From Zeimonas sp044507525 (GTDB lineage: Bacteria > Pseudomonadota > Gammaproteobacteria > Burkholderiales > Burkholderiaceae_E), in contig JBIQJM010000007.1 in NCBI GenBank assembly GCA_044507525.1, positions 10,010-74,009 of the forward strand: 64,000 nucleotides of DNA, in the 5' to 3' direction. Position numbers and translations under genes: made by a program. Shown in pieces: positions 38,137 through 50,832 of this stretch. Positions within the stretch are counted from its first letter, which is position 1. The number at the start of each line of letters is the position of its first letter. The notes below the pieces were generated by a model, which was given only the letters and a program-made list of their open reading frames with translations, did not search any database and was not told the DNA's origin.

Positions 38137-39929
38137 GCGCGGGCGCCGCACCGCGCATCGTCGCGCGAGTCGCGCCGGCGGCGGCCGAGCAGCGCCTGCT
38201 CGACGCCGGCATCGCTCCCGTGCTCGCCCGCCTGTACGCATCCCGCGGCATCGACGACCCGGCCCTGCTCTCGCCCGATCTCGCGAAGCTGCTGCCGCCG
38301 CAGCCGATGAAGGGCATCGGCGAAGCGGCGCGCCTCGTCGCCGACGCGATCGAAGCAGGCGAGCGCCTGTGCGTCGTCGCCGACTACGACTGCGACGGCG
38401 CCACCGCCTGCGCGGTCGCGCTTCGCGGGCTGCGCCTGCTCGGTGCACGCAGCGACCGCGTCGACTACCTCGTGCCGAACCGCTTCGAGCACGGCTACGG
38501 GCTCTCGGTTCCGATCGTCGAACTGGCCGCCGCGCATCCCCGGCTCGGGCGACCCGACTGGCTCGTCACCGTCGACAGCGGGATCGCGAGCGTCGACGGC
38601 GTGCAGGCCGCGCGTGCGCTCGGCATGCGCGTCGTCGTCACCGACCACCACCTGCCCGGTCCCCTGCTGCCGCAGGCCGATGCGATCGTCAACCCGAACC
38701 AGGGCGGCTGCGGATTCGGCAGCCGGCACCTGGCCGGCGTCGGCGTCGTGTTCTACCTCCTGCTCGCGGTGCGCGCCGAATTGCGCGCGCGCCGTCCCGA
38801 TTCGCCCGCGGCGCGCGCGCCGCTGCAGTCGCTGCTCGACCTGGTCGCGATCGGCACCGTCGCCGACCTGGTGCCGCTCGACGAGAACAACCGCCGGCTC
38901 GTCGCCGCGGGGCTGAAACGCATCCGCGCCGGCCGCGCGCACGCGGGCGTGCGCGCCCTGCTGCAGGTCGCGGGGCGCGACGCCTCGCGTGCGACGAGCG
39001 CCGACTTCGGCTTCGCGGTCGGTCCGCGCGTCAACGCCGCCGGCCGGCTCGCCGACATCTCGCTCGGCATCGAATGCCTGCTCACCGACGACGAGGCGCG
39101 CGCGCACGAGCTCGCCCGCGCGCTCGACGCGATGAACCGCGAGCGCCGGGGCATCGAGCAGACGATGCGCGAGGAGGCACTCGCCGCACTCGACGCGCTG
39201 CCCGAGCTCGCCGCACCGCGCAACGCCTTCGTGCTGCACCGGGCGCAGTGGCACGAAGGCCTGGTCGGGCTGGTCGCCGGTCGCATCAAGGACCGGACGC
39301 ACCGGCCGGTGGTCGCGCTCGCGCCGTCGGCCGGCGACGCGACGCTGCTGCGCGGCTCCGGGCGCTCGATTCCGGGCGTGCACCTGCGCGACGCGCTCGA
39401 CTGGATCGACAAGAAGGCGCCGGGCCTGCTGCTGCGCTTCGGCGGCCACGCGATGGCGGCCGGGCTGACGATCCGCGCGCAGCACGTCGACGATCTCGCG
39501 CAGCTCTTCGAGCGCGCGGTGCAGGCCTTCGCCGATCCCGCGTGCTTCGCGCCCACGCTTCTCACCGACGGGCCGCTCGACCCCGCGCAGATCGACGTCG
39601 CGCTCGTCGCGCGCCTCGACGCCGAGGTGTGGGGGCAGGCTTTCCCGCCGCCGCTCTTCCACGACGAGTTCGCCGTCGCACGGCAGACGGTGGTCGGCGA
39701 GCGCCATCTGCGCATCGAGCTGCGCACCGGCTGCGGCCGGCGGCTCGACGCGATCGCCTTCGGGCGCACCGATCCGCTTCCGCCGCGCGCGCGCATCGCG
39801 TACCGGCTCGTGCGCGACGAGTACCGCGGCATCGCCGGCGCGCGGCTGGTGGTCGAGGCGGTCGAAGACGTCGAAGCCGTCGACGCGCTCGCCACGCCAC
39901 AGGCGCCTGCGCGAGCGGCTCACCTATAA
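38133..39929 (+). CDS. recJ: Single-stranded-DNA-specific exonuclease RecJ
   Basis: A 598 aa DHH/DHHA1 5'-3' exonuclease. Motif I is ADYDCDGATA, motif II TVDSG, motif III VTDHHLPG, the metal site TVADLVPLDE, and the C-terminal GGHAMAAGLTI lies in DHHA1. It functions in recombination and mismatch repair. The start overlaps rpfE (ATGA) and the stop abuts prfB. Confidence 0.96.
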   Translation: MSAGAAPRIVARVAPAAAEQRLLDAGIAPVLARLYASRGIDDPALLSPDLAKLLPPQPMKGIGEAARLVADAIEAGERLCVVADYDCDGATACAVALRGLRLLGARSDRVDYLVPNRFEHGYGLSVPIVELAAAHPRLGRPDWLVTVDSGIASVDGVQAARALGMRVVVTDHHLPGPLLPQADAIVNPNQGGCGFGSRHLAGVGVVFYLLLAVRAELRARRPDSPAARAPLQSLLDLVAIGTVADLVPLDENNRRLVAAGLKRIRAGRAHAGVRALLQVAGRDASRATSADFGFAVGPRVNAAGRLADISLGIECLLTDDEARAHELARALDAMNRERRGIEQTMREEALAALDALPELAAPRNAFVLHRAQWHEGLVGLVAGRIKDRTHRPVVALAPSAGDATLLRGSGRSIPGVHLRDALDWIDKKAPGLLLRFGGHAMAAGLTIRAQHVDDLAQLFERAVQAFADPACFAPTLLTDGPLDPAQIDVALVARLDAEVWGQAFPPPLFHDEFAVARQTVVGERHLRIELRTGCGRRLDAIAFGRTDPLPPRARIAYRLVRDEYRGIAGARLVVEAVEDVEAVDALATPQAPARAAHL

Positions 39930-39958
39930 TGACGGGTTCTCCGGACACCCCGCCAGCC

Positions 39959-41063
39959 ATGGAAGCCGAGCGCCAGAACCAACTCGAATCGCTGATCGAC
40001 GATCTGCGCACGCGCGTGGGCGAGCTGCGGAGGTATCTTTGACTACGAGAACAAGAAAACGCGCCTCGAAGTAGTCCTGCGCGAGCTCGAAACCCCCGAC
40101 GTCTGGAACGACGCGCAGCACGCGCAGGCGCTCGGGCGCGAGAAGAAGTCGCTCGAGGCGGTGGTCGAGCGCATCGCGTCGATCGAGACGCGTCTCGGCG
40201 ATGCCGCCGAGCTCTTCGAGATGGCCGCGGCGGAGGACGACGACTCGACGCTCGTCGCCGTCGAATCCGACGCCCATGCGGTCGAGTCCGAGGTCGAAGA
40301 CCTCGAGTTCCGGCGCATGTTCTCGAACCCGGCCGACCCGAACCCGTGCTTCGTCGAGATCCAGGCGGGCGCCGGCGGCACCGAGGCGCAGGACTGGGCG
40401 GCGATGCTGCTTCGCCAGTACCTGCGCTACTGCGAGCGCAAGGGCTTCGAGACCGAAGTGCTCGAGGAATCGCCCGGCGACGTCGCCGGCATCAAGGGCG
40501 CGACGATCCGCGTCGACGGCGAATACGCCTACGGCTACCTGCGCACCGAGACGGGCATCCACCGCCTCGTTCGCAAGTCGCCCTTCGACTCGAGCGGCGG
40601 GCGGCACACCTCCTTCGCATCGGTATTCGTCTATCCGAAGGTCGACGACTCGATCGACATCGACATCAACCCCGCCGACCTGCGCATCGACGTCTACCGC
40701 GCCTCCGGCGCAGGCGGCCAGCACGTGAACAAGACCGAATCGGCGGTGCGCATCACGCACAACCCCACCGGCATCGTCGTGCAGTGCCAGAACGACCGCT
40801 CGCAGCACCGCAACCGCGACGAGGCGATGAGCATGCTGCGCGCACGCCTGTACGAGCTCGAGATGCGCAAGCGCCAGGCCGAGCAGGACAAGGTCGAGGC
40901 GGGCAAGACCGACATCGGCTGGGGCCACCAGATCCGCTCGTACGTGCTGGACAACTCGCGCATCAAGGACCTGCGCACCGGCGTCGAGGAAAGCGACACG
41001 CGCTCGGTGCTCGACGGCGACCTCGACGAGTTCATCGCAGCCAGCCTCAAACAGGGAGTCTGA
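39959..41063 (+). CDS. prfB: Peptide chain release factor 2 with programmed +1 frameshift
   Basis: The coding region is 39959-40039 joined to 40041-41063, giving 367 aa. The first 27 codons (MEAERQNQLES... RRYL) end at CTT TGA C. Skipping one base continues into DYENKKTRLEVVL. The GGQ motif (GAGGQHVNKTESAVR) and an SPF-type recognition motif (KSPFDSSGGRHTS) identify RF2, which terminates at UGA and UAA. A longer start at 39929 that overlaps the recJ stop (TAATG) is also possible. Confidence 0.96.
40028..40043 (+). promoter_or_regulatory. RF2 autoregulatory frameshift site
   Basis: CGGAGG TAT CTT TGA C. An internal Shine-Dalgarno-like GGAGG stands three bases before CTT, which slips at a UGA with a C after it. 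When RF2 is scarce, UGA is read slowly and the +1 shift makes more RF2. Confidence 0.96.
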
Positions 41064-41066
41064 CCG

Positions 41067-42614
<1,548 letters not shown>

Positions 42615-42631
42615 AGCGCGCCGCGCGCACC

Positions 42632-43846
42632 GTGCCCGCGCCCCCGGTCGGCGCCGCGATCGCCGCCCTCGGCCTGACGCAGATCGTCGGCTGGGGCACC
42701 ACGCACTACCTGCCGGCGATCCTCGCCGACTCGATCGCCGGAGGAATCGGCGCCAGCCCCACGCTCGTGCTCGGCGCGTTCTCCTGGGGCCTGCTCGTCG
42801 CCGGCGCGAGCGCGCGCGCGAGCGGCCGCCTGATGGACCGGCACGGAGCGCGCGCCGTGATGACGATCGCCTCGCTGCTGGTCGCGCTCGGCCTGCTGGC
42901 GATGTCCTTCGCACGCGGTTGGCCGCTGCTGTTCGCCGGCTGGACGCTGATCGGGCTCGCGATGCGCTCGATCCTCTACGACGGCGCATTCGCCGCGATG
43001 GCGGCGCTCGCCGGTCCGGGCGCGCGCCGGGCGATCTCGCTGCTCACGCTGTTCGGCGGCCTCGCCTCGACGGTGTTCTGGCCGCTCGGCGGCTGGCTCG
43101 ACAGCGCGCTCGGCTGGCGTGCGACGCTGCAGATCTACGCGCTGCTCAACGTCGTTCCCTGCGCGCTGCTGCACGCAGCCTTCGCCGGAGGCCGAAGCGC
43201 GAGCGCAGGTGGCGGCACCGGCGCCGGTGCGCACACGAGCCCGTCGCCCACCGGACTCGAGGCGCGGCACGCGCCCACCGCGCTGCGACTGGCTGCACTG
43301 GCCTTCACGCTGCACGCCTTCGTCCAGTCGGCGATGGCCGCGCACCTGGTCCGGCTGCTCGCCGACTTCGGACTCGGCGCCGCGGTCGCCGTATCCGCCG
43401 CCTCGCTGATGGGCGTCGCACAGGTACTCGCACGGATCGCGGAGATGGCGCTGCAACGACGCCTGAGCGCGATCGCGGTCGCCGTGCCCTCGGTGGCGCT
43501 GCTGCCCGCCGCCTTCGCGGTCGCGCTGGCGCTGCCGGCCAGCGCGGCGGGCGCCGCCTTGTTCGTCCTGCTCTACGGATGCGCGAACGGCCTGATGACG
43601 ATCGTGCGCGGCGCACTCCCGCTGGCGATCTTCGGCAGCGTCGGCTACGCCGAGCGGCTCGGGCGGATCGCCGGTCCGGGCTTCGTCGCCGCGGCCGCCG
43701 CCCCGGTGCTGTTCTCGGCGCTGCTCGAGGCGGCCGGTACGACCGCCGGGCTCGCGCTGCTCGGCGTGCTGGCCCTCGGCGCGCTCGCCGCGACCTTCAT
43801 GCTGACCGGGCTGGCGCGGGAACCCCGTAGTGCGAACCGCCCCTAA
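42632..43846 (+). CDS. MFS transporter
   Basis: A 404 aa protein with about twelve hydrophobic segments and the loop motif GRLMDRHGARAVM between helices 2 and 3, typical of the major facilitator superfamily. A hydrophilic loop GRSASAGGGTGAGAH divides the halves. No ATG is available near lysS; GTG at 42632 is the probable start, 17 bp after lysS. The substrate is unknown. Confidence 0.85.
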   Translation: MPAPPVGAAIAALGLTQIVGWGTTHYLPAILADSIAGGIGASPTLVLGAFSWGLLVAGASARASGRLMDRHGARAVMTIASLLVALGLLAMSFARGWPLLFAGWTLIGLAMRSILYDGAFAAMAALAGPGARRAISLLTLFGGLASTVFWPLGGWLDSALGWRATLQIYALLNVVPCALLHAAFAGGRSASAGGGTGAGAHTSPSPTGLEARHAPTALRLAALAFTLHAFVQSAMAAHLVRLLADFGLGAAVAVSAASLMGVAQVLARIAEMALQRRLSAIAVAVPSVALLPAAFAVALALPASAAGAALFVLLYGCANGLMTIVRGALPLAIFGSVGYAERLGRIAGPGFVAAAAAPVLFSALLEAAGTTAGLALLGVLALGALAATFMLTGLAREPRSANRP

Positions 43847-43895
43847 AGGGGCGGCAGCCGGGGCGTAGCCGGAGAACGATCGGCGCGCCCGCGCT

Positions 43896-44234
43896 CTAGG
43901 CCGCGAAAGACTCGCCGCAGCCGCAGGTGGCCTTGACGTTCGGGTTGTGGAACTTGAAGCCCTCGTTCAGGCCTTCGCGCACGAAATCGAGCTCGATGCC
44001 GTCGAGGTAGGGCAGGCTCTTCGGGTCGATGAGCACGCGAACGCCGTTCGACTCGTACTCGACGTCCTCGGGCCGGCGCTCGTCGGCGAACTCGAGCTGG
44101 TACGACAAACCCGAACAGCCGGAGGCCTTCACGCCCACGCGCAGGCCCACGCCCTTGCCGCGGCGTTCCAGCGACCGCGCGACGTGCCGAGCGGCCGATT
44201 CGGTGAGACGCACGCCTTTCGTCGATTCTCCCAT
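43896..44234 (-). CDS. iscA: IscA-family iron-sulfur carrier
   Basis: A 112 aa A-type carrier. The three cluster ligands are Cys40 (ASGCSGLSY), Cys104 and Cys106 (ATCGCGESF). An in-frame ATG at 44246 would add four residues. It lies 98 bp downstream of iscR on the same strand, with no iscS or iscU in between. IscA, ErpA and SufA are hard to tell apart by sequence; the iscR neighbourhood favours IscA. Confidence 0.9.
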   Translation of the reverse strand: MGESTKGVRLTESAARHVARSLERRGKGVGLRVGVKASGCSGLSYQLEFADERRPEDVEYESNGVRVLIDPKSLPYLDGIELDFVREGLNEGFKFHNPNVKATCGCGESFAA

Positions 44235-44332
44235 TCGATCTCCCATTCCCCGCACGCCTTCCGGGCGTGCTTCCGAGCTCCGCGCCGACGCAGTGCCCGC
44301 GATCCGCCCGCGGGCACCGTCGAGCGCTGCGC

Positions 44333-44863
44333 TCACAGCGTGGTGATGCGACCTTTCTCCAGCTTGATCGGCTGCAGCGTCGAGGTCGGATACTCGAGCG
44401 CCGCACGATGTTCCTTCAGCACGGAGATCTCCCTCGGGTGCGCCTTCGTCTCGCGGCCCTTCTGCTGCTCGACGAGGTCGGCGAGCGATACCGAGTCGAG
44501 GTACTCGATCATCCGCTTGTTCAGGTTCGTCCACAGTTCGTGCGTCATGCACGGACCGCCGTCTTCCTGGCAGTTCTCGCTGCCGCCGCACTGCGTGGCA
44601 TCGAGCGGTTCGTCGACGGCGAAGATCATGTCGGCGACCGTGACGTCCTTCATCGGTCGCGCAAGCGTATAGCCGCCGCCCGGACCGCGCGTGCTCTCCA
44701 CCAACTCGTGACGCCGCAGCTTGCCGAACAGCTGCTCGAGGTACGACAGCGAGATCTTCTGGCGCTGGCTGATGCCCGCGAGGGTCACCGGCCCCTGATG
44801 CTGGCGCATCGCCAGATCGATCATCGCGGTGACCGCAAAGCGTCCTTTCGTCGTGAGTCGCAT
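44333..44863 (-). CDS. iscR: Fe-S cluster-sensing regulator IscR
   Basis: A 176 aa Rrf2-family regulator. The N-terminal winged helix (MRLTTKGRFAVTAMIDLA) is followed by cluster ligands Cys92, Cys98 and Cys105 plus His108 in CGGSENCQEDGGPCMTH. It represses isc-type genes when loaded with [2Fe-2S]. The start 44863 has GGAG eight bases upstream. A strong palindrome overlaps its upstream region, consistent with autoregulation. Confidence 0.95.
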   Translation of the reverse strand: MRLTTKGRFAVTAMIDLAMRQHQGPVTLAGISQRQKISLSYLEQLFGKLRRHELVESTRGPGGGYTLARPMKDVTVADMIFAVDEPLDATQCGGSENCQEDGGPCMTHELWTNLNKRMIEYLDSVSLADLVEQQKGRETKAHPREISVLKEHRAALEYPTSTLQPIKLEKGRITTL

Positions 44864-44879
44864 GGAGTGCTCCGAATTG

Positions 44880-44896
44880 TTGACTAGTTTAGTCAA
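44880..44896. promoter_or_regulatory. Candidate IscR operator
   Basis: TTGACTA-gtt-TAGTCAA is a perfect 7-bp palindrome 17 bases upstream of the iscR ATG. Its core resembles the GACT...AGTC half-sites of type 1 IscR boxes, which bind [2Fe-2S]-IscR. Its TTGACT could also serve as a -35 box. Confidence 0.7.
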
Positions 44897-45471
44897 GTAA
44901 GGGTCGATCGTCTACTTGGGCGTAGGGAAATCTTTCCGGAAATCCGGAAACGTTTTCCGCATTTCGCTTGCCTTGGTGGTCGCCTCGCCCGCTACCGGGT
45001 GCCGTCGCGGGATTCGCCGCCCTCGAAAGAGCGCTGCGGAGCCCTCGGCGCCGACGCGGTCGCCTAAACCCCTAGCATTCCAGCGTCCCGGGTAGGGAAA
45101 TCCCCAGCGCAGAGAGCCCTCTTCCCCAGGGGCCTCCGTTGCGGCCGGCGCCGCACGGAAGTCGGAAATGCGGGCGCGCGGGGTTCGCCGACTGACGGCG
45201 GAGGCGTCGACCACGGGGCCGACACGCGTCGAGCCGGAAGCCGACGGACGCGTCGGCCGGTCCAACGGGGATCTACGGATTCACGTGGCGACCTGCGCGC
45301 CCGCGCGGTACCGGCGTCCGCGCGAACGCCGCGCGCATGCGAAGCCTTCGCGCGCGTGGAATCGGCTCCACGCGCCCGAACGCCGCGAAAGGAGGCGGGT
45401 GCCTGCGCCCGGCCCGCGCGGCGCTCCTGCCGCCGGCGGATGCCGGGACGATCGGTGCCTCGGCCGCCGCC
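44897..45471. other. Gene-poor region between iscR and the phosphatase
   Basis: About 575 bases without a supportable gene on either strand; the open frames here give Arg/Pro/Ala-rich peptides without homology. The only repeat noticed is GTAGGGAAATC at 44922-44932 and again at 45092-45102. The iscR promoter must lie at the left end. No structured RNA was recognised. Confidence 0.5.
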
Positions 45472-45963
45472 TCAGGCCGCCGCGACCTGCGTCGCGCGTC
45501 GGCGCGCGAGCTCGAGCAGCCCGTTGCAGGCGTCCTCGATGTAGTCGAGCGTCTGCTCGAAGCCCTGCGCGTTGCCGTAGTACGGATCGGGGATCGTCGC
45601 CGTCTCGTGCTCGGTGGCGAAGCGCATCAGCAACTGCAGCTTGTGGTGCGCGGACTTGGGCGCGAGCTGCTGCAGCGCCGAGAGGTTGTCCCAGTCCATC
45701 GCGAGGATCAGGTCGTACTCGTCGAAGTCCTTCTCGCGCACGCGGGTGGCGCGCAGGTCTGCGATCTCGTAGCCGCGGCGCGAGGCAGTGGCCTGCGCGC
45801 GGCGGTCGGGCGCTTCGCCGGCGTGGAAGGCATGCGTGCCCGCCGAGGCCACGCGGACGACTTCGTCCAGGCCCGCCTGGCGAACCATGTGCCGGAACAC
45901 TCCCTCGGCCATCGGCGAGCGGCAGATGTTGCCCATGCAGACGAACAGCACGCGCGTGTTCAT
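45472..45963 (-). CDS. Low-molecular-weight protein tyrosine phosphatase
   Basis: A 163 aa phosphatase. The P-loop Cys9-MGNIC-Arg15-Ser (VCMGNICRSP) and the later general acid aspartate in TIPDPYYG are both intact. An alternative ATG at 45993 would add ten residues (MAKREPVSLA). It lies 67 bp downstream of uvrB on the same strand. LMW-PTPs act on tyrosine kinases of capsule synthesis or stress proteins; no kinase gene is nearby. Confidence 0.92.
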   Translation of the reverse strand: MNTRVLFVCMGNICRSPMAEGVFRHMVRQAGLDEVVRVASAGTHAFHAGEAPDRRAQATASRRGYEIADLRATRVREKDFDEYDLILAMDWDNLSALQQLAPKSAHHKLQLLMRFATEHETATIPDPYYGNAQGFEQTLDYIEDACNGLLELARRRATQVAAA

Positions 45964-46030
45964 CGCGAGCGAAACCGGTTCTCTCTTTGCCATATTCGTT
46001 TCCGTATCCGCGTAAGTCGAAGAAATCTGT

Positions 46031-48151
<2,121 letters not shown>

Positions 48152-48464
48152 GCGGACGGGTTCGGCTCGGAGCGGATCGGCAGCGTGCTACACTCTTTTT
48201 CAGGGTTGTCCCGCAGTGCTGCGTCGGCGGGCAGGGTCATTTCCGCTGCATCGCACAAAACGCGCGCGGCAGCCGAACGGCCAGCCGCTCGGCCACACGC
48301 GAGCGCTCGGAAATCCCGCCTGCCGAGGCACCTTGCAGTGCCGGCGGCAAAACCGTCATTATCGCCTTCGCGCCCCCAAAAATCCAGCATTCCGCGCACC
48401 CGATGTTGCAGCGCATCGAGCGGTGCGCGTCCTCGATCCCCTTACTCCGAGAGCCCCGACCGCG
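48152..48464. other. Divergent promoter region between uvrB and aminotransferase
   Basis: About 313 bases with no supported gene. It must hold both promoters. The stretch CTACACTCTTTTTCAGG at about 48188-48204 is AT-rich for this genome, but no convincing -35/-10 pair could be fixed. Confidence 0.5.
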
Positions 48465-49673
48465 ATGAGTTCGTCGATGTTTTCCGGCGTCGAGATGGCG
48501 CCCAGGGACCCGATCCTCGGCCTGACCGAGGCCTTCAATTCCGACAGCCGGCCGGGCAAGGTGAACCTGGGGGTCGGCATCTACTACGACGACAGCGGAC
48601 GCATCCCCCTGCTCGAGGCCGTTCGTCGCGCCGAGCGCGCCCGCGTGGACGCGGCGCCGGCGCGCGGGTACCTGCCGATCGAGGGATACGGCGCCTACAA
48701 CCAGGCGGTGCAGAAGCTGCTGTTCGGCGCGGATTCGCCCTTGCTCGCCGACGGACGCGTCGCCACGTTCGAGGCGCTCGGCGGCACCGGCGCCCTGCGC
48801 GTCGGCGCCGACTTCCTGCGCCGGTTGTATCCGCAGGCCGGAGTCTGGATCAGCGACCCAAGCTGGGAGAACCACCGGGCGCTGTTCGAGGCCGCCGGAT
48901 TCGAAGTGAAAACCTACCCGTACTACGATCCGGCCTCGCACGGCCTGCGCTTCGACGCGATGCTCGCGGCGCTGCGCAGCCTTCCCGCGCATTCGATCGT
49001 CGTGCTGCACGCCTGCTGCCACAATCCCACCGGCGTGGATCTCGACGCCGCGCAATGGGAAGCGGTCGTCGCCGCCGTGCGCGACCGGCAGCTGGTCGCG
49101 TTCCTCGACATGGCGTACCAGGGCTTCGCCGAGGGCATCGACGCCGACGCGATGGCAGTGCGCAGGTTCTCCGACGCGGGCCTGCCCTTCTTCGTCTCGA
49201 GCTCGTTCTCGAAGTCGTTCTCGCTGTACGGCGAGCGCGTGGGCGCGCTGTCGATCGTCACCGCCAACCGGGACGAATCGGCGCGCGTCACGAGCCAGGT
49301 CAAGCGGGTGATCCGCACCAACTACTCGAACCCGCCGACGCACGGCGCGGCGATCGTCGCCTCGGTGCTGTCGACGCCCGAGCTGCGCAAGCTGTGGGAG
49401 AGCGAGCTGGCCGGGATGCGCGACCGCATCCGCGCGATGCGCTCGGGACTGGTGCAGCGCCTGCGCGAGAACGGCGTCGAGCAGGACTTCTCGTTCGTCG
49501 AGCGCCAGCGCGGGATGTTCTCCTACTCCGGGCTGAACCCGGTGCAGGTGGCCCGGCTGCGCGACGACTTCGGCATCTACGCGGTGGGTACCGGGCGCAT
49601 CTGCCTGGCGGCGCTGAACAGCGGGAACATCGACGCGGTGGCGAAGGCGATGGCGGAGGTGATCAGGAGCTGA
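48465..49673 (+). CDS. Aspartate/aromatic amino acid aminotransferase
   Basis: A 402 aa class I PLP aminotransferase of the AspC/TyrB type. The N-terminal DPILGLTEAFNSD, substrate-binding CHNPTGVDL and the PLP-lysine segment SSFSKSFSLYGERVG are present. It likely transfers amino groups from aspartate or aromatic amino acids to 2-oxoglutarate. Whether it is AspC- or TyrB-like cannot be decided from sequence alone. Confidence 0.93.
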   Translation: MSSSMFSGVEMAPRDPILGLTEAFNSDSRPGKVNLGVGIYYDDSGRIPLLEAVRRAERARVDAAPARGYLPIEGYGAYNQAVQKLLFGADSPLLADGRVATFEALGGTGALRVGADFLRRLYPQAGVWISDPSWENHRALFEAAGFEVKTYPYYDPASHGLRFDAMLAALRSLPAHSIVVLHACCHNPTGVDLDAAQWEAVVAAVRDRQLVAFLDMAYQGFAEGIDADAMAVRRFSDAGLPFFVSSSFSKSFSLYGERVGALSIVTANRDESARVTSQVKRVIRTNYSNPPTHGAAIVASVLSTPELRKLWESELAGMRDRIRAMRSGLVQRLRENGVEQDFSFVERQRGMFSYSGLNPVQVARLRDDFGIYAVGTGRICLAALNSGNIDAVAKAMAEVIRS

Positions 49674-49709
49674 TCGCGTCGCGCGGCGTCGGTCGGTTCC
49701 CGCTTCCGC

Positions 49710-49715
49710 TATACT
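49710..49715 (+). promoter_or_regulatory. Likely -10 box of tRNA-Asn
   Basis: TATACT stands 10 bases before the mature tRNA 5' end, in otherwise GC-rich sequence. A -35 box is not obvious. Confidence 0.5.
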
Positions 49716-49725
49716 CGCGGGCTCT

Positions 49726-49801
49726 TCCCCGATAGCTCAGTCGGTAGAGCGACGGACTGTTAATCCGCAGGTCCCAGGTTCGAGCCCTGGTCGGGGAGCC
49801 A
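49726..49801 (+). tRNA. tRNA-Asn (anticodon GTT)
   Basis: A 76-base gene with CCA encoded. The acceptor TCCCCGA pairs with TCGGGGA, the anticodon loop is CTGTTAA with GTT at 49759-49761, and the T-arm is CCAGG-TTCGAGC-CCTGG. It is followed by a strong intrinsic terminator. Confidence 0.97.
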
Positions 49802-49810
49802 GACAGCAGA

Positions 49811-49850
49811 GGGAACCAGAGGCGAACGCCGCTGGTTCCCTTTCTTTTTC
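49811..49850 (+). terminator. Intrinsic terminator after tRNA-Asn
   Basis: GGGAACCAG (49811-49819) pairs with CTGGTTCCC (49832-49840), followed by TTTCTTTTTC. The T-run touches the stop of the convergent MBL-fold gene. Confidence 0.88.
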
Positions 49851-50754
49851 ACTGGCGCATCGCTTCGAAGTCCGCAGCGATACGCACCGGCGCATCTGCC
49901 GCCGATGCGCGCTCGCCCGGCGCGCCCTCGACCCCCTGCCCTTGCGCGGAAGCCGGCCCGGCGGCCGCGATCGCGTTTTCCACCATCATCGCGTCGAGCA
50001 CCGCCTGGTCCGGCGCGACGAACGGTGCGCCGGTGCGCGCGCAGGCCAGCGCGTCCAGCATCGGCTCGATGGCGCCGAAGACCGGCGGCAGGTGGCTGCC
50101 GAGGATCGCGGTCGGCGCCATGCGACGGATCCCGGCGAGCGCGCTCGCCAGCCGACCCTCGCCCACGTCGTGCAGCCAGGGCGCGTCGATGGTCGCCCAC
50201 TGGATCTGTCGTTCCCGCAGCAGCCCGGCCGGAATGCGCGACGCGTCGTGCACCATTCCGGGAAGGATGGCGCCGAAGCAATCGGAGCTGAAGAACACCT
50301 TCGAGCGGCTGTCGTAGGCGCCGGTCGTCTCGGGCGCGTCGTAGACCGGCGGACGCACTGCCGTGAGCACCCGGTCGCCCAGGTCGATCGACTGCCCCGG
50401 ATTCAGCCAGTGCATGCGCTCCGGGGGAAGCGGCGCGAAGAGTGCGCACTTTCCCGCGCCGAGGAAGCTCGTGATCACCTTCGCCCGCGGCGCTTCCTCC
50501 AGGAGGCGCGCAAGGCTGCCGACGTGGTCCTGGTCGATGTGCGTGAGCCAGATCCAGCGCAGGTCGCCGGGGTCGATCAGCGAGCGCAGCGCCGCGAGGA
50601 ATTCGTCGGTGTCGGCGTGCAGGCCGGTGTCGACGAGCAGCGGCTGCCTCGACTGCAGCAGGTACGCGTTCACCGGCAGCATCCCCAGGCCGGGGATCGG
50701 AACGCTGGAAGGAAGGATCGACACCGTTTCCACTACCCGATACGGCCGTTCCAT
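49849..50754 (-). CDS. MBL-fold metallo-hydrolase
   Basis: A 301 aa metallo-beta-lactamase-fold protein. The metal motif reads THIDQDHVG (HxDxDH, with Asp in place of the second His), and the later ligands include SSDCFGAI and GSHLPPV. Such variants occur in several subfamilies. The substrate is unknown. The gene diverges from the AraC regulator across 78 bp, so that regulator may control it. The ATG 50754 was preferred to a TTG six bases upstream. Confidence 0.86.
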   Translation of the reverse strand: MERPYRVVETVSILPSSVPIPGLGMLPVNAYLLQSRQPLLVDTGLHADTDEFLAALRSLIDPGDLRWIWLTHIDQDHVGSLARLLEEAPRAKVITSFLGAGKCALFAPLPPERMHWLNPGQSIDLGDRVLTAVRPPVYDAPETTGAYDSRSKVFFSSDCFGAILPGMVHDASRIPAGLLRERQIQWATIDAPWLHDVGEGRLASALAGIRRMAPTAILGSHLPPVFGAIEPMLDALACARTGAPFVAPDQAVLDAMMVENAIAAAGPASAQGQGVEGAPGERASAADAPVRIAADFEAMRQ

Positions 50755-50832
50755 GATCAACTCCGTTTTCAGTGGTCTGGGCCGGACCGAGCTTATGTGC
50801 GCATTCGTTGCCCGAGTGGCTGGAATCCGTCA

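Noticed and set aside
36879..39923. Long minus-strand open frame of 1014 codons
   Set aside because: It is a shadow of rpfE-like and recJ on the other strand.
39959..40042. Nonsense mutation near the start of prfB
   Set aside because: The CTT TGA C context with an upstream GGAGG is the classic RF2 frameshift site.
44912..45265. 117-codon minus-strand frame in the iscR-phosphatase gap
   Set aside because: Composition is Arg/Ala/Pro-rich, it has no ribosome-binding site and no recognisable family.
49849..50754. HxDxDH as evidence for a dead MBL enzyme
   Set aside because: The THxDQDH variant is common in active MBL-fold subfamilies, so it does not show inactivity.
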